From an uncultured Bacteroidota bacterium (GTDB taxonomy: Bacteria > Bacteroidota > Bacteroidia > Bacteroidales > FEN-979): a stretch of DNA of 41,751 nt. Each line of letters begins with the position of its first letter. The first letter of the stretch is position 1. Below, piece after piece: positions 33,982 through 41,582 of the stretch. The translations under genes and the position numbers were made by a program. The notes under the pieces were generated by a model, which saw only the letters and a list, made by a program, of their open reading frames with translations, ran no database searches and had not been told where the DNA came from. Location of the stretch: positions 1 through 41,751 of the forward strand of contig CALCGJ010000240.1 of NCBI GenBank assembly GCA_937900965.1, written 5' to 3'.

Positions 33982-34622
33982 AACTTTTCTACTAATTTAT
34001 TCAGTGATGAGAATACAGGAACTCCGGCTGTTTGGATTCGCTCTTCCGATTGATGCCCGTTAGGGATCAGGATGCAATCAATCCCGATCTCACCGGCAAC
34101 TTCAGAATCATGCAGTGTATCACCAATGAAGATCATCTCTTGCTTTGGGATTCCAAGATCCTTTACGAGCCGGAAACCCACTTCGGTTTTCCCGTGTGCA
34201 TAATGATCATCCAAACCTCTTACCTGATTAAAGAATGGTCTGACTTCACGCTCTGTAGTTTCTGTTAACAGTTCGTTTTGTTCCCTGGCCGATAAAATGC
34301 TTTGTGTGTATCCCTTAAACTGACAATAGGGGAGCAGATGTTTTACCTCCGGATACAGCTGAGACTCCTTTTGCCTCCTGTTATATAAAACCATGAACTC
34401 CATTCCCACCTCTTCAAAGGGCTCCCGATCAAAATCAAAGCCAAGTTTCAGGTAGTAATCCCTTACCGGGAAGTCAAAGATGGAGCGGTAAATTTCCAGT
34501 GTAATAGGAGAGAGGTTTCGCTTCGCAAGCATCCCATTCATCACCTCAACGCAGAGCCATGCATCATTCAGCAGCGTTCCGTTCCAATCCCAGATGATGT
34601 GATTGTATCGGGTTAAATCCAT
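33978..34622 (-). CDS. HAD-superfamily hydrolase (phosphoglycolate phosphatase-like)
   Basis: A 214-residue haloacid-dehalogenase-like protein, probably a cytoplasmic phosphatase. Motif I reads DWNGT with the nucleophile Asp12; the second acidic residue of DxD is replaced by Asn14, which may lower phosphatase activity. Motif II is SILSAREQ near residue 115, motif III a Lys near 147, and motif IV FIGDTLHDSEVA near 168. The cap is inserted after motif I as in phosphoglycolate phosphatases. It is the first gene of the minus-strand operon and may dephosphorylate a sugar, though no evidence shows which. Confidence 0.9.
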   Translation of the reverse strand: MDLTRYNHIIWDWNGTLLNDAWLCVEVMNGMLAKRNLSPITLEIYRSIFDFPVRDYYLKLGFDFDREPFEEVGMEFMVLYNRRQKESQLYPEVKHLLPYCQFKGYTQSILSAREQNELLTETTEREVRPFFNQVRGLDDHYAHGKTEVGFRLVKDLGIPKQEMIFIGDTLHDSEVAGEIGIDCILIPNGHQSEERIQTAGVPVFSSLNKLVEKL

Positions 34623-34657
34623 GTGGTTGTTGCTCTTATCTTCATTGTTGATTTCCT

Positions 34658-34665
34658 TATCTTTG
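34658..34665 (+). promoter_or_regulatory. -7 box for the radical SAM gene, at the edge of a repeat tract
   Basis: TATCTTTG matches TAnnTTTG fully; its last five bases are also the first unit (CTTTGCG) of the tract that follows. The ATG is 80 nt downstream. Confidence 0.4.
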
Positions 34666-34699
34666 CGCCCTTCGCGCCTTTGCGTCTTAGCGGTTCAGG
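34661..34699. repeat. CTTTGCG-type tract in the leader of the radical SAM gene
   Basis: Units CTTTGCG, CCCTTCGCG, CCTTTGCG and TCTTAGCG (7-9 bp) follow the promoter box and precede the ATG at 34746. Confidence 0.7.
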
Positions 34700-34745
34700 T
34701 CTTTGTTTAAGAGGCACGAAAATAAAGAAAAACCGGTTAATCAGC

Positions 34746-35690
34746 ATGGACTTTTCTTCCCCTCTTTCCGAACTCGATATACTACATGACTGCGCACTCT
34801 GTCCCCGCAACTGTCATGCCGACAGATTCAGCACAAATCTGGGATACTGCCAAACAGGAGCTGGTTTCAACATCTCCTCAATCTGCATTCACAGGGGAGA
34901 GGAACCGGTCATCAGTGGTTCCCGGGGCATCTGCAATATTTTTTTTACCCATTGCAACCTTCAGTGCAGCTTTTGCCAGAATCATCAGATCAGTGATAAC
35001 AAACTGAACAACAACTTCTTTGAATTACCCCTTGAATCTGTGATCGGACAGATAACAGATATCCTTGATCAGAATATCAACATCATCGGGTTTGTATCCC
35101 CATCCCATATGATCCCCCAGATGAAGGTCATTATTCGGGCAGTTCAAGGATTGGGGTACCACCCAACATGGGTTTATAACACCAACGGATACGATAAACC
35201 GGAGACGCTTCGGGATCTAGAAGGGCTCATCGATGTTTACCTCCCTGACCTGAAATATATGGACTCAATACTTGCAGGAAAACTTTCTGATGCTGCTGAT
35301 TACCAGGAAGTCGCCGGAGCTGCATTGAAGGAAATGCTCCGGCAAAAAGGAACTGCTTTGCGGATTGATGACGAGGGATATGCCGAATCAGGGATTCTGA
35401 TACGCCACCTAGTCCTTCCCGGACATATAGAAAATAGCCTGAGTGTGCTACGTTTCGTTGCAGAAGAATTATCCCCGCTTCTTCATATCGGACTGATGTC
35501 TCAGTACTTTCCGGCCGGACAGCATTTCGACAACCCAAGCCTTGCCAGAACACTAAACCACAGGGAGTATAAACGGGTTGTGCAAGCTATGGAGGAGTTT
35601 GGCATCACAAGGGGATTTATGCAGGAATTGAAAAGTTTCAACCATTACCGTCCCGATTTCAGCAAAAAACATCCGTTCGAAAAAGATTAA
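34746..35690 (+). CDS. PflX-like radical SAM protein (COG1313-type)
   Basis: This 314-residue radical SAM enzyme resembles the pyruvate-formate-lyase-activase-like PflX group. The SAM-binding 4Fe-4S motif C70-x3-C74-x2-C77 is in THCNLQCSFCQNHQISD. An N-terminal Cys set (CALCPRNC, then GYCQTG) precedes it, as in this family. The start at 34746 removes 41 residues of the longer frame from 34623, which would be read from the repeat tract. Its reaction is not established; activation of a glycyl-radical enzyme is only an analogy, and no such enzyme is nearby. Confidence 0.9.
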   Translation: MDFSSPLSELDILHDCALCPRNCHADRFSTNLGYCQTGAGFNISSICIHRGEEPVISGSRGICNIFFTHCNLQCSFCQNHQISDNKLNNNFFELPLESVIGQITDILDQNINIIGFVSPSHMIPQMKVIIRAVQGLGYHPTWVYNTNGYDKPETLRDLEGLIDVYLPDLKYMDSILAGKLSDAADYQEVAGAALKEMLRQKGTALRIDDEGYAESGILIRHLVLPGHIENSLSVLRFVAEELSPLLHIGLMSQYFPAGQHFDNPSLARTLNHREYKRVVQAMEEFGITRGFMQELKSFNHYRPDFSKKHPFEKD

Positions 35691-35694
35691 TCCC

Positions 35695-35702
35695 TATTTT
35701 TG
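35695..35702 (+). promoter_or_regulatory. -7 box for the C1 peptidase gene
   Basis: TATTTTTG matches TAnnTTTG fully. It is followed by 25 nt of plain sequence, then by the octad tract and the ATG at 35794. Confidence 0.4.
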
Positions 35703-35727
35703 TTTTCAATTTAATTGTAAACCGCCG

Positions 35728-35783
35728 CACCTTACCACAATCTCACTATACCACCATATCACAATATCACCATACCATCAAAC
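35728..35783. repeat. Octad tract (CACCATAT family) in the leader of the C1 peptidase gene
   Basis: Seven units of exactly 8 bp (CACCTTAC, CACAATCT, CACTATAC, CACCATAT, CACAATAT, CACCATAC, CATCAAAC) end 10 nt before the start codon. Confidence 0.85.
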
Positions 35784-35793
35784 ACAACTTATA

Positions 35794-37002
35794 ATGAAAC
35801 AAACAACTACCCTTTTAGCCATTCTGTTTCTGGGGTTCTCAATCTCTGTTAATGCCCAGGACACTGTAAAAGAAAAGAAAGCAGACTCCGGTTACATCTT
35901 CACGGAGGTGATCAAATTACCCGCTACACCGGTAAAAAACCAGTACAGATCAGGAACCTGCTGGAGTTATTCTGCGTTATCTTTCCTGGAGTCGGAATTG
36001 TTGAGGATGGGAAAAGACACATTCGATCTTTCCGAAATGTTCGTGGTTTACCATACGTATGCCGACAAAGCCCCGATTTACGTGCGTTTTCATGGTGAGC
36101 ATAACTTTGGGGGTGGGGGAGCAGCACATGATGTTCCCTATGTTTTGAAGAATTACGGAATCGTACCTGACGAGGTCTACAATGGTCTCGTTATTGGTGA
36201 GGAGAATCCTGTTCACGGTGAGATGGATGCAGTTTTAAAGGCATATGTTGACGCTGTTCTCAAAAACCCGAACAGAAAACTTAGTCCTGTCTGGCATAAA
36301 GGGTACACCGGGATCCTGGATGCATACATTGGAGAGATACCGGAGACTTTTATATATAATGGTACAGAATACACCCCGAAATCATTCGCTGATATGCTCG
36401 GGCTTAATCCTGATGATTATGTTGAGATCGGATCTTTCACCCATCATCCCTTTTATGAAAAGTTCATCCTGGAGGTGCCTGATAACTGGCTTATGGATGA
36501 AATCTACAATGTACCGCTTGAGGAGATGATGCAAATCCTTGACAATTCACTGGAGAAAGGATATACGGTTGTTTGGGGAAGTGATATTAGTGAAAAGGGA
36601 TTCTCCTGGAAAAATGGTGTTGCTATAGTTCCCGACAAAGATGCCCCGGAACTGGCAGGGCTGGAACAGGGAAAGTGGGAAAAGATGACTGATAAGGAGA
36701 AGGAGGAGATGCTCTATAAATTCACAAGCCCTGTACCTGAAAAAACGATCACCCAGGAGATGCGCCAGGAGGAGTTTGACAATTACAAATCGACTGACGA
36801 CCACGGCATGCATATCATCGGGATGGCAAAAGACCAGAATGGAGATGTTTACTATATTGTCAAGAACTCATGGGGGGTAGGCACCCAAAAATACGAAGGC
36901 TATTTTTACACCTCTAAACCCTTCGTTGAACTAAAAACAATGGATCTCATGGTGCATAAAGATGCGATTCCGAAGGAGATACGGAAAAAGCTGGGGATCT
37001 AG
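35794..37002 (+). CDS. C1B (bleomycin hydrolase-like) cysteine peptidase, secreted
   Basis: A papain-fold peptidase of 402 residues with signal peptide (to about 22). Catalytic Cys56 lies in RSGTCWSYSALSFLES, His337 in DHGMHIIGMA, and Asn358 in YYIVKNSWG, the C1B layout of aminopeptidase C. Unlike the cytoplasmic enzymes, this one is exported, as seen in several Bacteroidota homologues. Its C-terminus ends KKLGI, where the final Ile codon and TAG stop are the first bases of a GATCCTG heptad tract. Confidence 0.93.
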   Translation: MKQTTTLLAILFLGFSISVNAQDTVKEKKADSGYIFTEVIKLPATPVKNQYRSGTCWSYSALSFLESELLRMGKDTFDLSEMFVVYHTYADKAPIYVRFHGEHNFGGGGAAHDVPYVLKNYGIVPDEVYNGLVIGEENPVHGEMDAVLKAYVDAVLKNPNRKLSPVWHKGYTGILDAYIGEIPETFIYNGTEYTPKSFADMLGLNPDDYVEIGSFTHHPFYEKFILEVPDNWLMDEIYNVPLEEMMQILDNSLEKGYTVVWGSDISEKGFSWKNGVAIVPDKDAPELAGLEQGKWEKMTDKEKEEMLYKFTSPVPEKTITQEMRQEEFDNYKSTDDHGMHIIGMAKDQNGDVYYIVKNSWGVGTQKYEGYFYTSKPFVELKTMDLMVHKDAIPKEIRKKLGI

Positions 37003-37045
37003 ATTCTAGATCCTGGATCCTAGATCCTGGATGATGGATGATGGA
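36996..37045. repeat. Heptad tract (GATCCTG family) at the C1 peptidase stop
   Basis: Units GATTCTA, GATCCTG, GATCCTA, GATCCTG, GATGATG, GATGATG and GATAACA follow a partial GATCTA that contains the peptidase stop codon. Confidence 0.85.
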
Positions 37046-37056
37046 TAACACACATC

Positions 37057-37758
37057 TTATTGTAGCAAGGATCCAGGATCCTGCATCCAGGATTCTCTTC
37101 TTGTTGGAAATTTGATCACTTGTTGAAGTCTATCCAGGTATTCCGAACGGGGGATCAGTGTGGCGCCCATCCGCAGGAAGTGGTTTGTTTCAACCTGACA
37201 ATCAATAAATTGGAAATCCCATTTCAGGAGCAGCTGAACCAGGTGATAGAGAGCGACTTTTGATGCATTTGGTTGTGTGAAGAACATGCTCTCTCCAAAA
37301 AATGCTTTCCCAAGAGATATCCCATACAGGCCGCCAACGAGGTTTCCCTTGTTATAACAGGCAACTGAATGTGCAAACCCTTTCAGGTGGAGATTTGTAT
37401 ACCCTTCGATAAACTCCTCACTTATCCAGGTATCTGGTTCATGGGCACGTTTGATCCTGGCACATTGGCTGATAACAGCTTCAAAATCAGTATCGAACTT
37501 AATCTCAAATGTTTCAGCCCGCACAGTCCGTTCAAGTGATTTTGAGATCTTTAATTTATCGGGAAACAGCACCAACCTGGGATCAGGTGAGAACCAGTAG
37601 GGTTCTCCGTCATGGACAAACCAGGGAAATATTCCGGAAGCATAGGCGTTTAACAACCGATCAACAGAAAAATCACCTCCAATAGCAATCAAGCCATCCT
37701 CTTCAGCCTCAGTGGCAGGAGGGAATACAGGTTCTTTCGGTAGCAAATAAACAGGCAA
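37057..37758 (-). CDS. aat: Leucyl/phenylalanyl-tRNA--protein transferase, TTG start
   Basis: Adds Leu or Phe to proteins with N-terminal Lys/Arg, marking them for ClpAP (N-degron pathway). The 233 residues show the family order: MPVYLLPKEPVFPPATEAEEDGLIAIGGD, PYWFSPDPRLVLFPDKLKISKSL near 53, GLYGISLGKAFFGESMFFTQPNASKVAL near 145 and FIDCQVETNHFLRMGATLIPRSEY near 190. The conserved N-terminus fixes the start at a TTG codon; no upstream ATG fits. The final tail (MQDPGSLLQ) and its stop are heptad-tract sequence. A GAAGTTA tract lies directly upstream in the leader. Confidence 0.96.
   Translation of the reverse strand: MPVYLLPKEPVFPPATEAEEDGLIAIGGDFSVDRLLNAYASGIFPWFVHDGEPYWFSPDPRLVLFPDKLKISKSLERTVRAETFEIKFDTDFEAVISQCARIKRAHEPDTWISEEFIEGYTNLHLKGFAHSVACYNKGNLVGGLYGISLGKAFFGESMFFTQPNASKVALYHLVQLLLKWDFQFIDCQVETNHFLRMGATLIPRSEYLDRLQQVIKFPTRRESWMQDPGSLLQ
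37068..37092. repeat. Heptad tract (GGATCCA family) encoding the Aat tail
   Basis: Units GGATCCA, GGATCCT, GCATCCA and GGATTCT lie inside the aat coding sequence and encode the MQDPGS end. They are the inverted form of the facing tract at 36996-37045. Confidence 0.75.
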
Positions 37759-37762
37759 AATG

Positions 37763-37829
37763 AAGTTAGAAGTTAGAAATTAAAAGTTAGAATGCAAGTA
37801 CGAAGTTAGAAGGAAGAAGTACAAAGCTT
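37763..37829. repeat. Heptad tract (GAAGTTA family) upstream of aat
   Basis: Units GAAGTTA, GAAGTTA, GAAATTA, AAAGTTA, GAATGCA, then GAAGTTA, GAAGGAA and GAAGTAC. The array begins 4 nt from the TTG start of aat, in the position of its leader. Confidence 0.8.
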
Positions 37830-37838
37830 TTCACAGAA

Positions 37839-37902
37839 TATCCAGCATCCAGTCATCCAGTCATCCAGTGATCTAGTTATCCAGCATCCAGTCATCCAGT
37901 TA
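37839..37902. repeat. Octad tract (CATCCAGT family) after the aminotransferase gene
   Basis: Units CATCCAGT (five copies), GATCTAGT, TATCCAG and TATCAGC follow each other. The tract ends exactly at the aminotransferase stop codon (37903). Confidence 0.85.
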
Positions 37903-39090
37903 TCAGCTGACGGAGTCCAGCGCTTCAGTTAGCCGTGAGCAAGCCTCATCAATCTCATCAGCCGTAATAGTCAGCGGGGGCGCAATGCGGAAAGTAGCAG
38001 GCTGAAAAAGGTACCAGTCGATGATAACTCCGTTTTTCAGCGTTGCCTCCATGAAAGGTTGCCGTTGATCGGGATTCTTCAAATCCAACCCGATCGCTAA
38101 TCCTCGCCTCCGGTATGACTGTATAGCCCTGTGTTTGCACACCCTCTCCTCAAATTGACGACCTTTCTCTTCTACTTCACTTAGCAGGCCATCAGCAAGT
38201 AATACTTCGATGCCGGCAAGGGCAGCTGCACAGCTTACAGGATGTCCTCCAAATGTAGTGATGTGACCAAGTTCCGGGTTAAATGCTAGTGTATTCATGA
38301 TCTTCTTAGGAGCAATAAAAGCGCCCAATGGCATCCCGGCACCTAACGCTTTGGCCAGAACCAGGATATCCGGGACAAACCCGAAGTGTTCAAAAGATAA
38401 AAAGGTTCCGGTACGGCCGAATCCCATCTGAACATCATCAATCACCAGTAGCGTGCCTGTTTCATTGCATCGTTTCCTCAGTTGAACAAGGAAATCCTCT
38501 TCAGGAAGGATCAGTCCGGCTTCTGCCTGAATGGTTTCTGCTACCACGCAAGCCGTTTTGTCGGTGATCTCAGCCAGATCATTGAAGTTATTGAATCTCA
38601 GGAATCTGACGTCAGGTATCAGTGGCCTGAATGCCCTTTTCAGCTCCTCATTCCCCAGTATTGAGAGCGCTCCCTGAGTGGATCCATGATAGGCGTTGTG
38701 GAAAGCAACCACCTCCTGCCGTCCGGTAAATCGTTTTGCCAGCTTCATCGCCCCCTCAATGGCTTCACTGCCGGAGTTCACAAAATAGACGGAATCAAGA
38801 GAAGAGGGGAGAAGGTCGGTGAGGCTTTTTGCAAGGCGAACCTGAGGAGAGTGGATAAACTCTCCGTATACGTTGAGATGGAGGTACTTCTCCAGTTGTG
38901 CGCTGATGGCTGCAAGTACCTTCGGATGCCTGTGCCCGATATTGCTGACCGAGATCCCCGAAACCATGTCCATATAACGGGTCCCATCACTTCCTGTAAG
39001 CCAAACACCTTCAGCTTTAATAATCTCTAGTCCCATCGGTGTAAACGATGGCAACCCCAGATGTCTGTAAAACAACTCCCGGTCAGTCAT
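37903..39090 (-). CDS. Class III PLP aminotransferase (acetylornithine/ornithine type)
   Basis: A pyridoxal-phosphate aminotransferase of 395 residues. The PLP phosphate site is VNSGSEAIEGAMKLAKRFTGR near 105, the ring-stacking stretch AFHNAYHGSTQG near 133, and VVIDDVQMGFGRTG near 215. The Schiff-base lysine is Lys247 in LAKALGAGMPLG. The sequence fits the acetylornithine/ornithine/4-aminobutyrate group; which amine donor it uses cannot be fixed by eye. It is a single-gene unit whose leader is an octad tract running from a TAATTTCG box (39143-39150) to within 3 nt of the ATG. Confidence 0.93.
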   Translation of the reverse strand: MTDRELFYRHLGLPSFTPMGLEIIKAEGVWLTGSDGTRYMDMVSGISVSNIGHRHPKVLAAISAQLEKYLHLNVYGEFIHSPQVRLAKSLTDLLPSSLDSVYFVNSGSEAIEGAMKLAKRFTGRQEVVAFHNAYHGSTQGALSILGNEELKRAFRPLIPDVRFLRFNNFNDLAEITDKTACVVAETIQAEAGLILPEEDFLVQLRKRCNETGTLLVIDDVQMGFGRTGTFLSFEHFGFVPDILVLAKALGAGMPLGAFIAPKKIMNTLAFNPELGHITTFGGHPVSCAAALAGIEVLLADGLLSEVEEKGRQFEERVCKHRAIQSYRRRGLAIGLDLKNPDQRQPFMEATLKNGVIIDWYLFQPATFRIAPPLTITADEIDEACSRLTEALDSVS

Positions 39091-39093
39091 GGG

Positions 39094-39141
39094 TTGATGT
39101 GCTGATGTGTTGATGTGATAATGTGATGATTTGTTGATGTT
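39094..39141. repeat. Octad tract (TTGATGTG family) in the aminotransferase leader
   Basis: Six units of exactly 8 bp: TTGATGTG, CTGATGTG, TTGATGTG, ATAATGTG, ATGATTTG and TTGATGTT. On the coding strand they read CACATCAA-like and end 3 nt before the ATG at 39090. Confidence 0.88.
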
Positions 39142-39202
39142 ACGAAATTACAAAAACCGATGGATTGTTCTTATTTTCATTATCGATTTTGTAATTTCGC
39201 AA

Positions 39203-39266
39203 TTTCACCATTTCACCATGTCACCATATCACCATAACACTATAACACCACATCACCATACCACCA
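39203..39266. repeat. Octad tract (TATCACCA family) in the SDR leader
   Basis: Eight units of exactly 8 bp (TTTCACCA twice, TGTCACCA, TATCACCA, TAACACTA, TAACACCA, CATCACCA, TACCACCA), 64 bp without a slip. A single T separates the array from the ATG at 39268. There is no Shine-Dalgarno sequence. A TAATTTCG box at 39192-39199 lies just upstream. Confidence 0.9.
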
Positions 39267-39267
39267 T

Positions 39268-40074
39268 ATGAAAGACAAAATCGTCATCATCACCGGCGCA
39301 ACCTCGGGAATTGGCAAAGCCCTGGCTTTTGAATGTGCCCGACGGGGAGCGAAACTGTCTCTGGCCAGCCGCAATAAAGAACAATTAAAGGCAATTGAGG
39401 AGGAGTTAAGAAAAAATGGGACGGAGGTGATTTCGACTGAAACCGATGTTACCAGAGAAGAAGATTGTAAGCGATTTATATCAAATACCATAAGCCAATT
39501 CAACCGGATTGATGTGTTGATCAACAATGCTGGAATCTCCATGAGAGCTTTGTTCGAAGAGGTAGACCTTGATGTGTTGAAAAGGGTAATGGATGTCAAT
39601 TTCTGGGGCGCAGTATACTGCACGAAATTTGCCTTGCCGGAGTTGTTGAAAGCAAAAGGCTCTGTTGCAGGTGTCTCTTCTATTGCCGGTTACAAAGGAC
39701 TGCCAGGCCGCACAGGCTATTCAGCATCCAAGTTTGCCCTGCAGGGGTTTCTGGAAGTGATTCGGATTGAAAACATGAAAAAAGGACTACATGTATTGAT
39801 CGCCTGTCCGGGCTTTACCAGCTCCAACATCCGGAATGCGGCTCTGGCAAAGGATGGCAGCAACCAGGGGGAATCGCCACGCGACGAAGCCAAAATGATG
39901 ATGCCGGAAGAGGTAGCAAGGCAAATCTGTGATGCCATTGAAAAGCGTAAACACCGGCTTACTATGACCACGCAAGGTAAAATGACAGTACTCTTGAACA
40001 AGTTCTTCCCGAAGTTCATGGATAAGATGGTATATAGCCATATGGCGAAGGAGCCGGATTCCCCCTTTAAGTAA
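39268..40074 (+). CDS. Short-chain dehydrogenase/reductase
   Basis: A 268-residue NAD(P)-dependent SDR. It has TGATSGIGKALAFECARRGAKL at residues 8-29, NNAGISM near 90, and the catalytic pair Tyr151 and Lys155 in YSASK. The Ala-Arg-Arg-type region after strand two suggests NADP use. The pattern and length match the DltE/YqjQ-like group with a C-terminal amphipathic stretch (MTVLLNKFFPKFMDKMVYSH). The substrate is unknown. It is distinct from the SDR at 10093 and stands alone, divergent from the aminotransferase. Confidence 0.9.
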   Translation: MKDKIVIITGATSGIGKALAFECARRGAKLSLASRNKEQLKAIEEELRKNGTEVISTETDVTREEDCKRFISNTISQFNRIDVLINNAGISMRALFEEVDLDVLKRVMDVNFWGAVYCTKFALPELLKAKGSVAGVSSIAGYKGLPGRTGYSASKFALQGFLEVIRIENMKKGLHVLIACPGFTSSNIRNAALAKDGSNQGESPRDEAKMMMPEEVARQICDAIEKRKHRLTMTTQGKMTVLLNKFFPKFMDKMVYSHMAKEPDSPFK

Positions 40075-40076
40075 AG

Positions 40077-40289
40077 TACGATTTACGATTAACGATTTAC
40101 GATTGAAAGAAAAGTACGATTAACGATTTACGATTTACGATTGGATTGCCGATTGACGATTTCAAATGTACAATTTATTTGAGATTAAAAATAATTCGGA
40201 AATTGTAAATCCAAAATCAAAAATGCAATTGTAAATCGTTAATTGTAAATTGTAAATCCCTGTTATCGTTAATCGTACCTCGTAAATCA
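40077..40289. repeat. Gene-free stretch filled with TACGATT heptads
   Basis: No gene is visible. The units GTACGAT, TTACGAT, TAACGAT and variants run from just after the SDR stop, continue as AATTGTA/AATCGTT forms, and reach the ATPase stop codon at 40287. Confidence 0.85.
40114..40223 (+). repeat. 110-bp direct repeat, left copy, flanking the ATPase gene
   Basis: It starts with heptads and continues with non-repetitive sequence (CCGATTGACGATTT, ATGTACAATTTATTT, CCAAAATCAAAAA). The copy at 41641-41751 has the same order and orientation, with about 7 mismatches over the first 85 nt. Confidence 0.8.
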
Positions 40290-41525
40290 CTTTCCAATTC
40301 TATCTGCCAAATACCCTTGGATAAAGTGAACATTACGATCGATGGTATTCAGGTTTTTGTTGACGATTACCGGGTTGGGAATGTTCTCGGAGGCGGAAAA
40401 GGTTAGTAATGCCTTGCTATGAGCGGGCTTGTTCAAATGTTTGTATTTGCATTCAATGGCGTAGGTGGTAAACACCTGGCTCATTATAAAATCAACTTCT
40501 GCTCCATCGCTGGTTCTGTAAAATCGAATAGTCCCTCCTGGCTTAAGGTTTCTCCAAAGCTCCAGCAAAACATAGTTTTCAAAAACAGCTCCTTTATCGG
40601 CACGAAAATCCATCTCACCAAAATCGGTGTTCAGTATATTCCGAACGCCCATGTCGCAGAAGAATATTTTCTTCATTCTGGTGATTGCCGATCGCTTGTT
40701 CGTTTGATACGGTTCTACCAGTTTAATAATATACATCTGTTGAAGTAAATCAACGTATTCCTGACAAGAACGGTATGGCAATCCGGTTTCGCGGCTGATT
40801 TCATTGAAATTAACCAGATTCCCTGTTTGCAAGGCCAGCAGGCGCAGCAACTTATTGAAACCAACGAAATGTTCGTTCCTTATATAGAATTTGACATCGC
40901 GAAGAAGATAGGTTTTGTAGATATCATCCAAAACGGCCACTTTTTCCTCCGGATCTTTTTTCAAGGCAGCTCGCGGCAATCCTCCGAAAACAAGGTATTG
41001 GCTTAATAGTTTGGTGATAGGAGCTGTAATTGCCGAATCAGTTGTTTCACTATCTAGTGAGAGAAATAACCTGTGGAGATCGGGGTCGGAAAACCTGATG
41101 TATTCGCTGAAAGAGAGGGAGAACACTTCAACGATCCTGACTCTTCCTGCCAGGGATTCTTCAACATTTTGCAAAATATGGAGGCTGGAACTTCCGGAAC
41201 ACAAAATTCTCAGCCCGTTGTGTTTATCCGTAAGCAACTTAAGCATTGTTGAAATACCCGGGATAAATTGAAATTCGTCAATGAGTAACAACCCGTTCAT
41301 GTTTTCATCAAGATAAATCTTTAAATATGCTTCGATGTCAGATAGTTTTTCAAACAAAGCATATGTTTCAGGATCCTGGCCGTTTAAAAAGAGTCTCTTC
41401 CCATTGAATTCAAACATCTTCATCAGGCTTGTCTTACCCACCTGCCTGGCGCCTATCAATATAACTATCGGAACGGTTTCATAACCATTGATGATTCTAT
41501 CCAGGTAGTAATCACGTTTTATCAT
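40287..41525 (-). CDS. AAA ATPase with C-terminal DUF4143
   Basis: A 412-residue predicted ATPase with Walker A GARQVGKTS (residues 25-33) and Walker B LLLIDEFQ (near 80). A sensor-like LRILCSGSSS follows. A winged-helix region (FNEISRETGLPYRSCQEYVDLLQQMYI, near 240) and the DUF4143 nuclease-like fold follow, with VFENYVLLELWR and GAEVDFIM...AIECKYK. The last part resembles the PD-(D/E)xK core (Glu, Asp, ExK). Function of this widespread family is unknown. The gene has a complete Bacteroidota promoter and an upstream palindrome, and it lies between two 110-bp direct repeats. Confidence 0.92.
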   Translation of the reverse strand: MIKRDYYLDRIINGYETVPIVILIGARQVGKTSLMKMFEFNGKRLFLNGQDPETYALFEKLSDIEAYLKIYLDENMNGLLLIDEFQFIPGISTMLKLLTDKHNGLRILCSGSSSLHILQNVEESLAGRVRIVEVFSLSFSEYIRFSDPDLHRLFLSLDSETTDSAITAPITKLLSQYLVFGGLPRAALKKDPEEKVAVLDDIYKTYLLRDVKFYIRNEHFVGFNKLLRLLALQTGNLVNFNEISRETGLPYRSCQEYVDLLQQMYIIKLVEPYQTNKRSAITRMKKIFFCDMGVRNILNTDFGEMDFRADKGAVFENYVLLELWRNLKPGGTIRFYRTSDGAEVDFIMSQVFTTYAIECKYKHLNKPAHSKALLTFSASENIPNPVIVNKNLNTIDRNVHFIQGYLADRIGK

Positions 41526-41542
41526 ACTATTTTACTAAACCA

Positions 41543-41574
41543 CAAAGGTAGATCAAGAATCGTTTATTTGCAAA
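41543..41574 (-). promoter_or_regulatory. Complete Bacteroidota promoter of the ATPase gene
   Basis: On the minus strand TTTG (41571-41574) and TACCTTTG (41543-41550) are 20 bp apart, a full match to TTTG-N19-21-TAnnTTTG. The ATG lies 17 nt downstream. A 10-bp palindrome (ATTTGCAAAT, 41566-41575) covers the -33 element. Confidence 0.65.
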
Positions 41575-41582
41575 TTAAACCG

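Noticed and set aside
34623-34745. N-terminal 41-residue extension of the radical SAM gene
   Set aside because: It would be encoded by the promoter region and the CTTTGCG tract; the family starts near 34746.
35728-39266. Regular arrays that might be CRISPR
   Set aside because: Units are 7-8 bp without unique spacers, and no cas gene is present.
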